Source of the DNA: Anaerolineales bacterium
GTDB taxonomy: Bacteria > Chloroflexota > Anaerolineae > Anaerolineales > Villigracilaceae
NCBI GenBank assembly: GCA_029933275.1
Contig: JAOZOM010000007.1
Span: 1 to 19,855 of the forward strand
Direction: 5' to 3'
DNA length: 19,855 nucleotides
A program made the translations under genes and the position numbers. Shown here in pieces: positions 6,386-13,542 of the stretch (the first letter of the stretch is position 1; each line of letters begins with the position of its first letter). The notes under the pieces were generated by a model, which searched no databases, had not been told where the DNA came from, and saw only the letters and a program-made list of their open reading frames with translations.

Positions 6386-8641
6386 TTACTCTCTGTTCAT
6401 CGCATCCATTACAGCGACTGCCGCAATTTGGACGATGTCATTCACTTCGTCACCCGTTTGCAAAACGTGGACAGGTGCACCCATGCCGAGCAGGATGGGT
6501 CCAATCGCTTTTGCTTTGCCAAGTCTTGCCAACAATTTATAAGCGATATTTGCGGATTCGAGGGAGGGGAAGACGAGAACATTCGCGTCTTTTACTTCGC
6601 TAAAGGGATAGCGTTTGTCGATAATATCCGCGACAACCGCGGTGTCGGCTTGCATCTCACCATCCACATCGAGGTCAGGACGGTTTTTCTTGACCAACTC
6701 AACCGCTTTGGCAACTTTCTTCGAGAGCGGATGCGGTGTCGAACCGAAGTTCGAGAAGGAGAGAAATGCCACGCGCGGTTCAAGCTCTAGCTCTTTCGCA
6801 AAATCTGCGGCTAGAGAGGCAATCTCAGCCAAATCTTCTGCGGAGGGATCGATATTGACCGTTGCATCCGTAAAGAGATAAACGCGATCTTCGACAATCA
6901 TCAGGTAAACGCCTGCGGCTTTAGTTGTTCCCTCGGCGGTGTGATGAATTTCAAGCGCGGGACGAATCACGTCCGGATATTCATAAGTCAATCCGGAAAC
7001 GACCGCATCTGCATCGCCCATTTGCACCATCATCGGAGCGAAGACATTTGAACGGGTTACCATTTTGCGTGCTTTTGCCGGAGTCACCCCGCGGCGTTGG
7101 CGAATTTTACTATATGCGAGCGCATATTCATCTAATTTGTCAAATTTGAAGGGGGTAACAACCTGCGGTGTAAAATCAAGTCCTAGAGTCTTAATAGACT
7201 CTGCGATTTTTTCGGCATCGCCTAATAAAATCGGAACGCCGAGCTTTTCATCCGCTACCTGAACAGCGGCTCGAATAATTTTCGGCTCTTCGCCTTCAGC
7301 AAAGACAATCCGTTTTTTGCCGCCAGACGATTTGGCTTTGTTCATAATCAAATGACGGACGCGCGCACCTTTGCCCTGCCTAAATGCCAATTCTTCTTTA
7401 TATTCTTCAATATCAATCATCTTGCGTGCTACGCCTGTATCCATCGCGGCTTGAGCGATTGCGGGAGCTTCCCACAGCAAAACACGCGGATCTAGTGCGG
7501 CAGGAATGATATATTCGCGCCCAAATTTCATGCTTTCTTTGCCGTAAGCGCGTAGAACGCTATCGGGAACATCTTCGCGAGCGAGAGCGGCTAAGGCTTT
7601 CACCGCAGCAACCTTCATCTCTTCGTTGATGGATGTGGCTCGTACATCTAACGCACCGCGGAAGATGAAGGGGAAGCCCAAAACATTATTAATCTGGTTC
7701 GGATAATCCGAACGTCCGGTAGCGATGATGCAGTCGGGGCGAACTTCTAGGGCTAGTTCGGGCATAATTTCGGGCGTGGGGTTCGCCATTGCAAAAATCA
7801 GCGGGTCTTTTGCCATCGTTTTGACCATATCCTGAGTCAAAACACCGGCAACTGAAAGTCCATAGAAAACATCTGCGCCAACCATCGCATCGGCGAGGGT
7901 GCGTTTATCGGTTTCTTGAACAAATTGCATCTTATATTTATTCAAGCCTTCACGTTCTGTCTGTAAAACACCGCGGGAATCGAGCATAATCAGATTCTCG
8001 CGTTTCACGCCAAGTCGAATAGCGAGGTTACTGCAAGAAATTGCCGCCGCGCCAGCTCCGTTTACAACAACTTTGATATCTTCAATCTTCTTCCCAACAA
8101 TTTCAAGAGCATTCAGCAAACCCGCCGAGGAAATAATTGCTGTTCCATGTTGGTCATCGTGGAAAACGGGAATATCTAGCATTGCTTTCAGGCGAGTTTC
8201 TGCCTCAAAACATTCTGGGGCTTTGATATCCTCAAGGTTGATACCCCCAAAGGTTGGAGCAATGGCGGCAACAACTTTGATTAATTCTTCAACATCTAAT
8301 TGGTCAACTTCAATGTCAAAAACATTTACATCTGCAAATTTCTTGAAAAGAACCCCTTTTCCTTCCATGACAGGCTTCGATGCCAAAGGACCTCTATTCC
8401 CCAATCCTAAAATTGCTGTGCCGTTGCTTACAACTGCAACCAAATTGCCTTTTGATGTATATTCATAAGCATCATCAGGGTTTTTTTCAATATCAAGAAC
8501 GGGAACAGCCACACCGGGAGTATAAGCCAAGCTCAGTTCACGCGAGGTGTCCATTGGCTTGGTAGGAACAACTTCAATCTTACCCGGTATCCCCTTAAGA
8601 CGATGATATTCTCTTGCTTCGTTATCTGTAACTTTACTCAT
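6386..8641 (-). CDS. maeB: NADP-type malic enzyme fused to phosphotransacetylase-like domain
   Basis: 751 residues, the length of MaeB-type hybrid malic enzymes that convert malate to pyruvate and CO2 with NAD(P) reduction in the cytosol. The N-terminal malic domain (1-430) shows LAYTPGVAVPV with Tyr40, Lys95 in VMEGKG, metal-site residues in NLEDIKAPECF (Glu137/Asp138) and FHDDQHGTA (Asp162/163), and the dinucleotide-binding NGAGAAA (194-200). The C-terminal domain (about 440-751) resembles phosphotransacetylase, with NVFAPMMVQMGDADAVVSG (532-550) and LSFSNFGSTPHP. In characterised MaeB proteins this domain is regulatory (acetyl-CoA binding) rather than catalytic; the same is inferred here. 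Start ATG is set by AAGGAG 5 nt upstream. It is monocistronic, with a terminator directly downstream. NADP versus NAD preference cannot be decided by eye. Confidence 0.94.
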   Translation of the reverse strand: MSKVTDNEAREYHRLKGIPGKIEVVPTKPMDTSRELSLAYTPGVAVPVLDIEKNPDDAYEYTSKGNLVAVVSNGTAILGLGNRGPLASKPVMEGKGVLFKKFADVNVFDIEVDQLDVEELIKVVAAIAPTFGGINLEDIKAPECFEAETRLKAMLDIPVFHDDQHGTAIISSAGLLNALEIVGKKIEDIKVVVNGAGAAAISCSNLAIRLGVKRENLIMLDSRGVLQTEREGLNKYKMQFVQETDKRTLADAMVGADVFYGLSVAGVLTQDMVKTMAKDPLIFAMANPTPEIMPELALEVRPDCIIATGRSDYPNQINNVLGFPFIFRGALDVRATSINEEMKVAAVKALAALAREDVPDSVLRAYGKESMKFGREYIIPAALDPRVLLWEAPAIAQAAMDTGVARKMIDIEEYKEELAFRQGKGARVRHLIMNKAKSSGGKKRIVFAEGEEPKIIRAAVQVADEKLGVPILLGDAEKIAESIKTLGLDFTPQVVTPFKFDKLDEYALAYSKIRQRRGVTPAKARKMVTRSNVFAPMMVQMGDADAVVSGLTYEYPDVIRPALEIHHTAEGTTKAAGVYLMIVEDRVYLFTDATVNIDPSAEDLAEIASLAADFAKELELEPRVAFLSFSNFGSTPHPLSKKVAKAVELVKKNRPDLDVDGEMQADTAVVADIIDKRYPFSEVKDANVLVFPSLESANIAYKLLARLGKAKAIGPILLGMGAPVHVLQTGDEVNDIVQIAAVAVMDAMNRE

Positions 8642-8657
8642 AGTATCTCCTTAGCTA

Positions 8658-8686
8658 TATTTAGCTATTTATTCTTTTCTCAACAA
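8658..8686 (-). promoter_or_regulatory. Promoter candidate for malic enzyme gene
   Basis: On the minus strand TTGTTG (complement of 8681-8686) and TAAATA (complement of 8658-8663) are separated by 17 nt. A start near 8651 would leave a very short leader holding the AAGGAG ribosome binding site. Both hexamers are imperfect and the region is AT-rich, so chance is possible. Confidence 0.3.
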
Positions 8687-8757
8687 CTGGATTATGACAC
8701 AAGGAGCAGGACGCAAATAGTCCCTTTTGTCACTTATTTTGACGATGCCTGCAAGGT

Positions 8758-8815
8758 TTGATTTCAATCATCACTTATAAGTACACACTCGCTACAAAAA
8801 AGTTTTGATTCAAAA
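8758..8815. promoter_or_regulatory. Cluster of operator-like palindromes upstream of maeB
   Basis: Three palindromes lie within 58 bp. TTGATTTCAATCAT (8758-8771) matches the FNR-type consensus TTGAT-N4-ATCAA at 9 of 10 defined positions. ACTTATAAGT (8773-8782) is a perfect 10-bp palindrome. TTTTGATTCAAAA (8803-8815) is a perfect 6-1-6 palindrome. They lie about 70-170 nt upstream of the candidate maeB promoter on one side and before the TATAAT box at 8839 on the other. Binding proteins are unknown; a CRP/FNR-family regulator is a guess from the first site only. Confidence 0.4.
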
Positions 8816-8838
8816 AACATATTTATCTATTTTTAATG

Positions 8839-8844
8839 TATAAT
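8839..8844 (+). promoter_or_regulatory. TATAAT box pointing toward recX
   Basis: A perfect -10 hexamer preceded by AATG. No good -35 is seen at 16-18 nt upstream (AACATA-like sequence), so an activator or chance must be considered. Transcription from about 8851 would run through the structured spacer toward recX. Confidence 0.3.
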
Positions 8845-9061
8845 GGACAAAATCTAAAGATTAGATTTACTAAATTATAAATTCTCCACCGCCTAATTGC
8901 GGTCATAACTTCTAAACAGATCTTCTGAAAATTTTAGGGTTCGCCCTTCTGGATTTTATTTGGGATGTCCATTGTGAAAAATAATGGACAGTGATGTGAA
9001 ATAAGCAAGTCGAAAAATCAAATATGCACTAAAGTAGCACATCATCCCCTCCGATGACTTC

Positions 9062-9115
9062 GGTTATCCATACTTACCTATTTGCGATTCTATATTGCAG
9101 ATGAGGTTATCCATA
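9062..9115 (+). repeat. Two direct GGTTATCCATA repeats, DnaA-box-like
   Basis: GGTTATCCATA occurs at 9062-9072 and 9105-9115, 43 nt apart start to start, same orientation. The core TTATCCATA differs by one base from the DnaA box consensus TTATCCACA. They lie just upstream of recX; no other replication-origin features are in the window. Confidence 0.45.
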
Positions 9116-9134
9116 AACAGAATCTCTTCTAAAA

Positions 9135-9171
9135 GTCGTGACCTCCGGCAGGTTCACGGCTGTTTCTTTTT
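9135..9171 (+). terminator. Intrinsic terminator or attenuator directly before recX
   Basis: GTCGTGACCT (9135-9144) pairs with AGG-T-TCACGGC (9150-9160), about 10 bp including one G-U pair and one bulged T, with a CCGGC loop. It is followed by TGTTTCTTTTT (9161-9171). It ends only 4 nt before the recX ATG at 9176, leaving no room for a promoter between them. Confidence 0.6.
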
Positions 9172-9175
9172 AAAG

Positions 9176-9811
9176 ATGAATAAAATCACCGCGATCAAAG
9201 CACAGCGCAAAAATCCCCAAAGAGTGAGTATCTTTTTGGATGGCGAATTCGCCTTCGGACTCACCCGGATGGTGGCTGGCTGGTTACAAGTCGGGCAGAT
9301 TCTCGGCGAGGAAAAAATAGCCGCGTTAAAAGCGGACGATGAACTAGAGATGGCTTATCTCAGAGCAATCAACTTTCTGAGCTATCGTCCCCGCTCGAAG
9401 AGAGAGATTAGGAATAATTTACGCAAGTATAAAGTTCCGGAGATGCTCATTGAGCCGACTGTGGAACGCCTCGAAGAGAAAGGTTATCTCAACGATGCGG
9501 ATTTTGCCAAACTCTGGGTTGAAAATCGAAATGCTTTTCGCCCGCGTGGACGCAGAGCCTTAAACATCGAGCTTCGTCAAAAAGGAATCTCAGACGAGAT
9601 CATCGAATCGACTTTGGATACGCTTGTAGATGAAGAGACTCTCGCATATCAGGCTGGGCTAAAAAAAGCGAAGAAATTAGCTCGGTATGAATGGCAGGAT
9701 TTTCGCAAAAAGCTGGCTGCTTTTTTAGCTAGACGTGGTTTTAACTACGGCATTATTTCTCCCTTATTGCCCCAATTATGGGAAGAAGTAAAAGCCGATG
9801 ATAATGAATAA
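9176..9811 (+). CDS. recX: Regulatory protein RecX
   Basis: A 211-residue RecX-family protein, which in characterised bacteria binds RecA filaments and modulates recombination. The sequence has the family's three-helix repeat pattern: an N-terminal beta-type segment (ITAIKAQRKNPQRVSIFLDG), then AINFLSYRPRSKREIRNNL, ERLEEKGYLNDADFAKLWVENR and the GRRALNIELRQKGIS segment, ending with FLARRGFNYGIISPLL. The frame stays open upstream to an ATG at 9095, but the extra 27 residues are encoded by the terminator-like hairpin and spacer and do not look like RecX, so ATG 9176 is chosen. That start has no clear Shine-Dalgarno. recA is not in the window. rny follows after 135 nt on the same strand. Confidence 0.88.
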   Translation: MNKITAIKAQRKNPQRVSIFLDGEFAFGLTRMVAGWLQVGQILGEEKIAALKADDELEMAYLRAINFLSYRPRSKREIRNNLRKYKVPEMLIEPTVERLEEKGYLNDADFAKLWVENRNAFRPRGRRALNIELRQKGISDEIIESTLDTLVDEETLAYQAGLKKAKKLARYEWQDFRKKLAAFLARRGFNYGIISPLLPQLWEEVKADDNE

Positions 9812-9818
9812 ATACGGC

Positions 9819-9873
9819 AATCAAGTTGTTGTTGAGATAGAAAAGACTTGATTATTCTTTGAGCAAAAAGCTC
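9819..9873 (+). other. Spacer hairpins between recX and rny
   Basis: The 135-nt spacer holds AATCAAG (9819-9825) complementary to CTTGATT (9847-9853), and GAGC-AAAAA-GCTC (9861-9873). Neither is followed by a T run, so I do not call a terminator. No convincing promoter was seen; recX and rny may be co-transcribed. Confidence 0.3.
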
Positions 9874-9949
9874 ATAAAAGGGAAGCAAGCCAAATTTAAG
9901 TGCGATGCGGTTTCCATTCCAATCAAATAACTAACCAACGAGGAAAATG

Positions 9950-11473
9950 ATGAATAACATACTTCTACCAATCATCGCTCTATTTATCGGAGCTGCAATT
10001 GGCTTTATGGTCAATCGGTATCTTAACGAGCGCGAACAAATCCGTCAGAAAATGACCGCTGACGATATTATCAAAGGGGCGACAGAACAGGCGCGTTTAA
10101 TCGAAATTCAAGCGCGTGATAATGCCTTAAAAGTAACGCGAGAATCCGAAGCGGATATTGCAAAACGGCGCAACGAGCTTAATCAGGAAGAAAGCCGTAT
10201 TCAGACTCGCCGAGATGAGCAAGATAAGCGCGCCGAGCGTTTAGAGCAACGCGAGCAAAAAGTAAATAGCCGCCAGAGTGCGGTAGATAGGCGTGCGAAC
10301 GAGGTGGATAAGCAATACGAAGTGCAGATGAAAAAATTGCAAGAAATCTCGCAATTGACGACTGATGAAGCAAAAGAGATTATTCTTGCTGAAGTGGAAA
10401 AAGATGCGCGCGGCGATATGGCGCGGATTATCCGCCAAATCGAAGCCGAAGCACGGGCGGATGGCGAAAAACGTGCCCGCAAGCTGATTGCGGATGCGAT
10501 CCAGCGCGTGGCTTCGGAGCATGTTTCTGAGGTGACATCCAAGATTGTGACGCTACCGAATGATGATATGAAGGGACGGATTGTTGGGCGAAATGGGCGC
10601 AATATCCGCGCTTTTGAGCAAGCCGCTGGTGTGGATGTGATTGTAGACGACACCCCCGAAGCTGTGACCATCTCCTGTTTTGACTCGGTGCGCCGTGAAA
10701 TTGGTCGTCGGGCAATGACGCGGCTCACGCTGGATGGACGCATTCACCCCGCACATATTGAGAAGATTGTAAAAGAAGAGACAAAAGCTGTTGATAAGGT
10801 AATGGCAGAAGCGGGCGAACAAGCCGCTTATGATGCAGGAATTAGCGGTTTGAAGCCCGAAGTGTTACGCATGATGGGACGTTTGAAATTCCGCACTTCC
10901 TATGGGCAAAATCAATTAGCGCACGCAGTCGAATCATCAAAACTTGCGAGTGTTATTGCTGCTGAATTAGGCGCAGATATAGAAATTGCCAAGTTGGGCG
11001 GCTTTTTGCACGACATCGGCAAGGCAATGGATCATAATCAAGAAGGCACACACGCCCAACTTGGCGCAGAATTTTGCCGTCGCTATGGTATCAGAAACGA
11101 AAAGGTTCTCAACGCGATTGCCTCCCATCATCACGAGGTAGACCAAGCCTCCGTTGAAGCGGTAATCGTTGAAGCTGCGGATGCAATCTCCGGCGCACGT
11201 CCCGGCGCACGGCGAGAAGATTTGGAAGCGTATATTAAACGCATCCGTGCGCTTGAAGATTTGGCAAAATCCTTTAAAGGTGTAGAACAAGCCTACGCCA
11301 TTCAAGCGGGACGCGAAGTGCGGATTATTGTCCGCCCCGATGATATTGATGATTTCACAGCCGGAAAATTAGCGCGTGATATTGCCAAGCAAATCGAAGA
11401 GAATATGCAATACCCGGGTCAGATTAAGGTAATTGTAATTCGAGAAACACGGGCGATAGATTACGCGAAGTAA
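9950..11473 (+). CDS. rny: Ribonuclease Y
   Basis: A 507-residue membrane-anchored endoribonuclease that starts mRNA decay in many bacteria. Domain order is canonical: an N-terminal membrane segment (about 4-23), a long charged coiled coil (about 26-180), a KH RNA-binding domain with the GxxG loop in IVGRNGRNI (about 211-219), and an HD phosphohydrolase domain with His in QLAHAVES (about 325), the HD pair in GGFLHDIGK (about 354-355) and ASHHHEVDQ (about 392-400). Two adjacent ATGs are possible (9947 and 9950); GAGGA at 9940-9944 gives 5-nt spacing to the second, so that is preferred, with a one-residue difference. It ends at a strong terminator. Coupling with recX is by proximity only. Confidence 0.96.
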   Translation: MNNILLPIIALFIGAAIGFMVNRYLNEREQIRQKMTADDIIKGATEQARLIEIQARDNALKVTRESEADIAKRRNELNQEESRIQTRRDEQDKRAERLEQREQKVNSRQSAVDRRANEVDKQYEVQMKKLQEISQLTTDEAKEIILAEVEKDARGDMARIIRQIEAEARADGEKRARKLIADAIQRVASEHVSEVTSKIVTLPNDDMKGRIVGRNGRNIRAFEQAAGVDVIVDDTPEAVTISCFDSVRREIGRRAMTRLTLDGRIHPAHIEKIVKEETKAVDKVMAEAGEQAAYDAGISGLKPEVLRMMGRLKFRTSYGQNQLAHAVESSKLASVIAAELGADIEIAKLGGFLHDIGKAMDHNQEGTHAQLGAEFCRRYGIRNEKVLNAIASHHHEVDQASVEAVIVEAADAISGARPGARREDLEAYIKRIRALEDLAKSFKGVEQAYAIQAGREVRIIVRPDDIDDFTAGKLARDIAKQIEENMQYPGQIKVIVIRETRAIDYAK

Positions 11474-11478
11474 TTCAG

Positions 11479-11493
11479 ATTGCGTATTGCGTA
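11479..11493. repeat. Short ATTGCGTA repeats around the rny terminator
   Basis: ATTGCGTA occurs twice in overlapping tandem (11479-11486 and 11486-11493) and once more after the terminator (11536-11543). This looks like a remnant of a 7-bp tandem element; function unknown. Confidence 0.35.
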
Positions 11494-11495
11494 GT

Positions 11496-11526
11496 AAAAA
11501 GCCCTCGCTTTTGCGAGGGCTTTTTT
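11496..11526. terminator. Bidirectional intrinsic terminator after rny
   Basis: GCCCTCGC-TTTT-GCGAGGGC is a perfect 8-bp GC-rich stem, extended by flanking AAAAA and TTTTT, with six T residues on the + strand and a five-base U tail on the - strand. It sits between the convergent rny and glycosyltransferase genes. Confidence 0.92.
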
Positions 11527-11577
11527 CGTGAATATATTGCGTAAAATTATTAGGGAATATGTTTTATGCAGTAAAGG

Positions 11578-12261
11578 CTAATCCACAAAGCGATACTTAA
11601 TCAATGCCCAGACCGCTTCAAAAGCATCGTAGATTTTGATTTTCTTCCCGTCCGAATAATCACGCGGATTGAAGGTAATAGGCACTTCAAAAATGCGGAC
11701 TTTTTTCTTGAGAATTTTGGCGGTGAATTCCGGCTCAAAATTAAAGCTATTTGAGTGGAGCGTAATGCCATCCAAAACATCGCGGCGGAAAACTTTATAG
11801 CCGGTTTCCATATCCGTCAGGATATTATTGTAGAGGATATTTGTCGCCAGCGTGAGCAGTTTATTGGCAATCATATGCCAAAACATCGTTGAACGCCGAG
11901 TCGCACCCAGAAAACGCGAACCATAGACCACATCCGCAATCTCTTCATCGATGGGTTGCAAAATCGCGGGATAATCACGCGGGTCATATTCTAAATCGGC
12001 ATCTTGGATGAGAAAAACATCGCCTTTTGCTTCGGCAAAACCAGTCCGCACCGCTGCGCCTTTGCCCTGATTTTTCTCATGCAAAATGACGCGGATTTGG
12101 TCTGTTCCATCCAGTTCTTTCAAAATCTCGCGCGTCCCATCGGTAGAACCATCGTCCACGATGAGAATCTCCCACGCTAAGCCGGTCGCCTGCACACGCG
12201 AAAGAATTTCACGGATATTTTGAACTTCATTATATACGGGGATAATCACTGAAAGTTTCAT
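11578..12261 (-). CDS. Family 2 glycosyltransferase, polyprenyl-phosphate sugar synthase (DPM1-like)
   Basis: A 227-residue GT-A fold enzyme of the dolichol-phosphate mannose synthase-like GT2 group, expected to transfer a sugar from a nucleotide donor to a polyprenyl phosphate at the inner membrane face. Visible motifs: SVIIPVYNE (4-12), IVDDGSTDGT (34-43), the metal-binding DAD in LIQDADLEYD (85-93), YGSRF (113-117), DMETGYKVFRR (150-160), NFEPEFTAKI (174-183) and a C-terminal DAFEAVWALIKYR. There is no C-terminal membrane extension, as in soluble Dpm1/Ppm1-type synthases. No Shine-Dalgarno precedes the ATG; a TATAAT box ends 7 nt upstream, suggesting a leaderless transcript. The gene diverges from the SH3 lipoprotein. 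Sugar (mannose, glucose or other) cannot be determined. Confidence 0.88.
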   Translation of the reverse strand: MKLSVIIPVYNEVQNIREILSRVQATGLAWEILIVDDGSTDGTREILKELDGTDQIRVILHEKNQGKGAAVRTGFAEAKGDVFLIQDADLEYDPRDYPAILQPIDEEIADVVYGSRFLGATRRSTMFWHMIANKLLTLATNILYNNILTDMETGYKVFRRDVLDGITLHSNSFNFEPEFTAKILKKKVRIFEVPITFNPRDYSDGKKIKIYDAFEAVWALIKYRFVD

Positions 12262-12274
12262 GAAACTGATTATA
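12254..12274 (-). promoter_or_regulatory. TATAAT box and start-codon palindrome of the glycosyltransferase gene
   Basis: On the minus strand TATAAT (complement of 12269-12274) is followed by 7 nt and then ATG (12261), so the predicted +1 is at or one base before the start codon. AGTTTCATGAAACT (12254-12267) is a perfect 14-bp palindrome centred on that start codon. No good -35 was found. Confidence 0.4.
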
Positions 12275-12381
12275 AACTTAAACGGAAAGAAAATGCGAAG
12301 GAATTTTTATTAGGAAGAATGAACTCCTTCTATGATATGCTAAAAAAGTCAAGCTGCATTAGAATACGAGTGGAGAAAATT

Positions 12382-13488
12382 ATGAAAACACAAAAAAAAT
12401 CCCTACTATTATTTTTACTAGGAATCAGCTTGCTGAGTGCTTGTAGCATGGAAGTTTCAAAAGTTGCGGATACGGCTGCCCCCGCGGCAGGAATCATCAC
12501 TGCAACTTTGTATCCCACCTTTACCCCGCGAGCGACCGCGACCCCGATGCCTGCTACCGCGATCCCAACTGTGGAGCCGGTCTCCGGCACAGTGAGCGCA
12601 CAAATTAACATTAGACAAAGTCCCAGCACCGCGAGCGAATCGGTCGGGATGTTGGGGATTAACAGCAAGGTTTGGATTATCGGCAAAGATGCCCAAGAGA
12701 AATGGTATCAAATTTACTTCGATTTCCCGGACGGGGAACGCGGTGAAGGCTGGGGGGCGGCAAACTATATCCAAACGGCTGGCAAGCCGGATGTCCCGGT
12801 CGTTTCGAGCGGGGGAGCATCCACAGGCGAAGAGGATGGTAACGGAATCGTCACCCAGCAGATTAATATTCGCACGGGTCCAGGAATCAGTTTTGACGCG
12901 CTCGGCATTTTGAATATCGGCGATGGTGTGACGCTAATCGGTAAAAATCCCGAAGGGACCTGGCTCAAAATCGAATATGCGAGCGGCGAGGCGTGGGTCT
13001 TTGCCGCGTATATCGAAAGCGATGTAATTGACGATTTGCCCATCCCCGAAGATGCAGTAGTGATGGCGACCGAAATCGCCGCGACTGCTGCACCTGTCTA
13101 CACCCCCGCACCTGATGATGGCGATTCGATGGAAGAACCGGCGATTTTTGTGGAATTTTCGACCAATGATTCGCGCGCGTTTAGCTACGCCAGCGACCTT
13201 TCTTCACCGGAAGGCGATGCGGAGGATTGGGTTGCTTTTCATCCGAACTCCACCGAAGACCGTGTGAATTTGTCGATTGATCTCAGTTGCGAGGGGAACG
13301 GGACTTTATATGTTGAGTTATGGCAGGGCGGGGTAATGCTAACCGAGTGGGGCGAGTTGAAATGCGGTGATACGGATTACGCATTGAGCATGTTTCGTGA
13401 CGAGACTTATCAGTTTCGTTTGTTTCCAAAATACTCGAGCAAATTGCAGTATATTAGTTATAACTTACAAGTTCGCGCAGTGCCTTAA
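12382..13488 (+). CDS. Lipoprotein with two bacterial SH3 domains and C-terminal beta domain
   Basis: 368 residues from the preferred ATG at 12382, which has GGAG 6 nt upstream; a longer frame from 12319 adds 21 residues without a ribosome binding site. A signal peptide (KTQKKS then a hydrophobic core) ends at lipobox LLSAC with Cys21. A Thr/Pro/Ala-rich linker follows (about 41-67). Two SH3b-like repeats come next: about 68-132 (INIRQSPSTASESVG, WGAANYI) and about 155-213 (INIRTGPGISFDALG, WVFAAYI). A second linker (about 214-254) leads to a beta-rich domain (255-366) resembling pre-peptidase C-terminal type modules, with two Cys (303, 328). SH3b domains commonly bind peptidoglycan peptides or proteins; an envelope-surface role is inferred. 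No enzymatic domain is visible. Confidence 0.85.
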   Translation: MKTQKKSLLLFLLGISLLSACSMEVSKVADTAAPAAGIITATLYPTFTPRATATPMPATAIPTVEPVSGTVSAQINIRQSPSTASESVGMLGINSKVWIIGKDAQEKWYQIYFDFPDGERGEGWGAANYIQTAGKPDVPVVSSGGASTGEEDGNGIVTQQINIRTGPGISFDALGILNIGDGVTLIGKNPEGTWLKIEYASGEAWVFAAYIESDVIDDLPIPEDAVVMATEIAATAAPVYTPAPDDGDSMEEPAIFVEFSTNDSRAFSYASDLSSPEGDAEDWVAFHPNSTEDRVNLSIDLSCEGNGTLYVELWQGGVMLTEWGELKCGDTDYALSMFRDETYQFRLFPKYSSKLQYISYNLQVRAVP

Positions 13489-13508
13489 TAACAGAACACG
13501 CCCCTCTT

Positions 13509-13529
13509 AGTAATTGTCTAGAAATTACT
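13509..13529. other. Small inverted repeat after the SH3 lipoprotein gene
   Basis: AGTAATT (13509-13515) and AATTACT (13523-13529) are perfect reverse complements around a 7-nt GTCTAGA. No T run follows, so terminator function is doubtful; it precedes the larger dispersed repeat. Confidence 0.3.
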
Positions 13530-13542
13530 TCCCAACAAGCAC

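Larger units (their letters stand above)
8842..9175 (+). ncRNA. Candidate structured leader or small RNA upstream of recX
   Basis: No convincing gene is present in the 534-nt spacer between maeB and recX. The stretch after the TATAAT box has many local inverted repeats: AAATCT/AGATTT (8850-8868), ACCGC/GCGGT (8888-8903), CAGA/TCTG, and AGGG-TTCG-CCCT (8936-8947). The word AATGGACA occurs at 8842-8849 and 8983-8990, with its complement TGTCCATT at 8966-8973, so the middle copy could pair with either side, although a start near 8851 would leave the first copy out of the RNA. It closes with an intrinsic-terminator-like hairpin at 9135-9171. I could not match it to tmRNA, RNase P RNA, SRP RNA or a known riboswitch by eye. 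Whether it is a separate RNA, a recX leader with attenuation, or a decayed mobile repeat is open. Confidence 0.3.

Noticed and set aside
8842..8973. 6S RNA, tmRNA, RNase P RNA or SRP RNA
   Set aside because: Local hairpins exist but none of the conserved sequence blocks of these RNAs could be recognised, so only a class-unknown candidate is reported.
8842..8973. Miniature inverted-repeat transposable element
   Set aside because: AATGGACA/TGTCCATT could be terminal inverted repeats, but no target-site duplication is visible and a second internal copy of the word lies outside the supposed end.
9095..9175. N-terminal extension of RecX from ATG 9095
   Set aside because: The extra 27 residues do not resemble RecX, and the DNA is a direct-repeat and terminator-like hairpin region; the family N-terminus begins at ATG 9176.
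10201..10743. Long minus-strand open frame inside rny
   Set aside because: Ser/Arg-rich translation typical of an antisense shadow of a coiled-coil gene; no start signals or domain.
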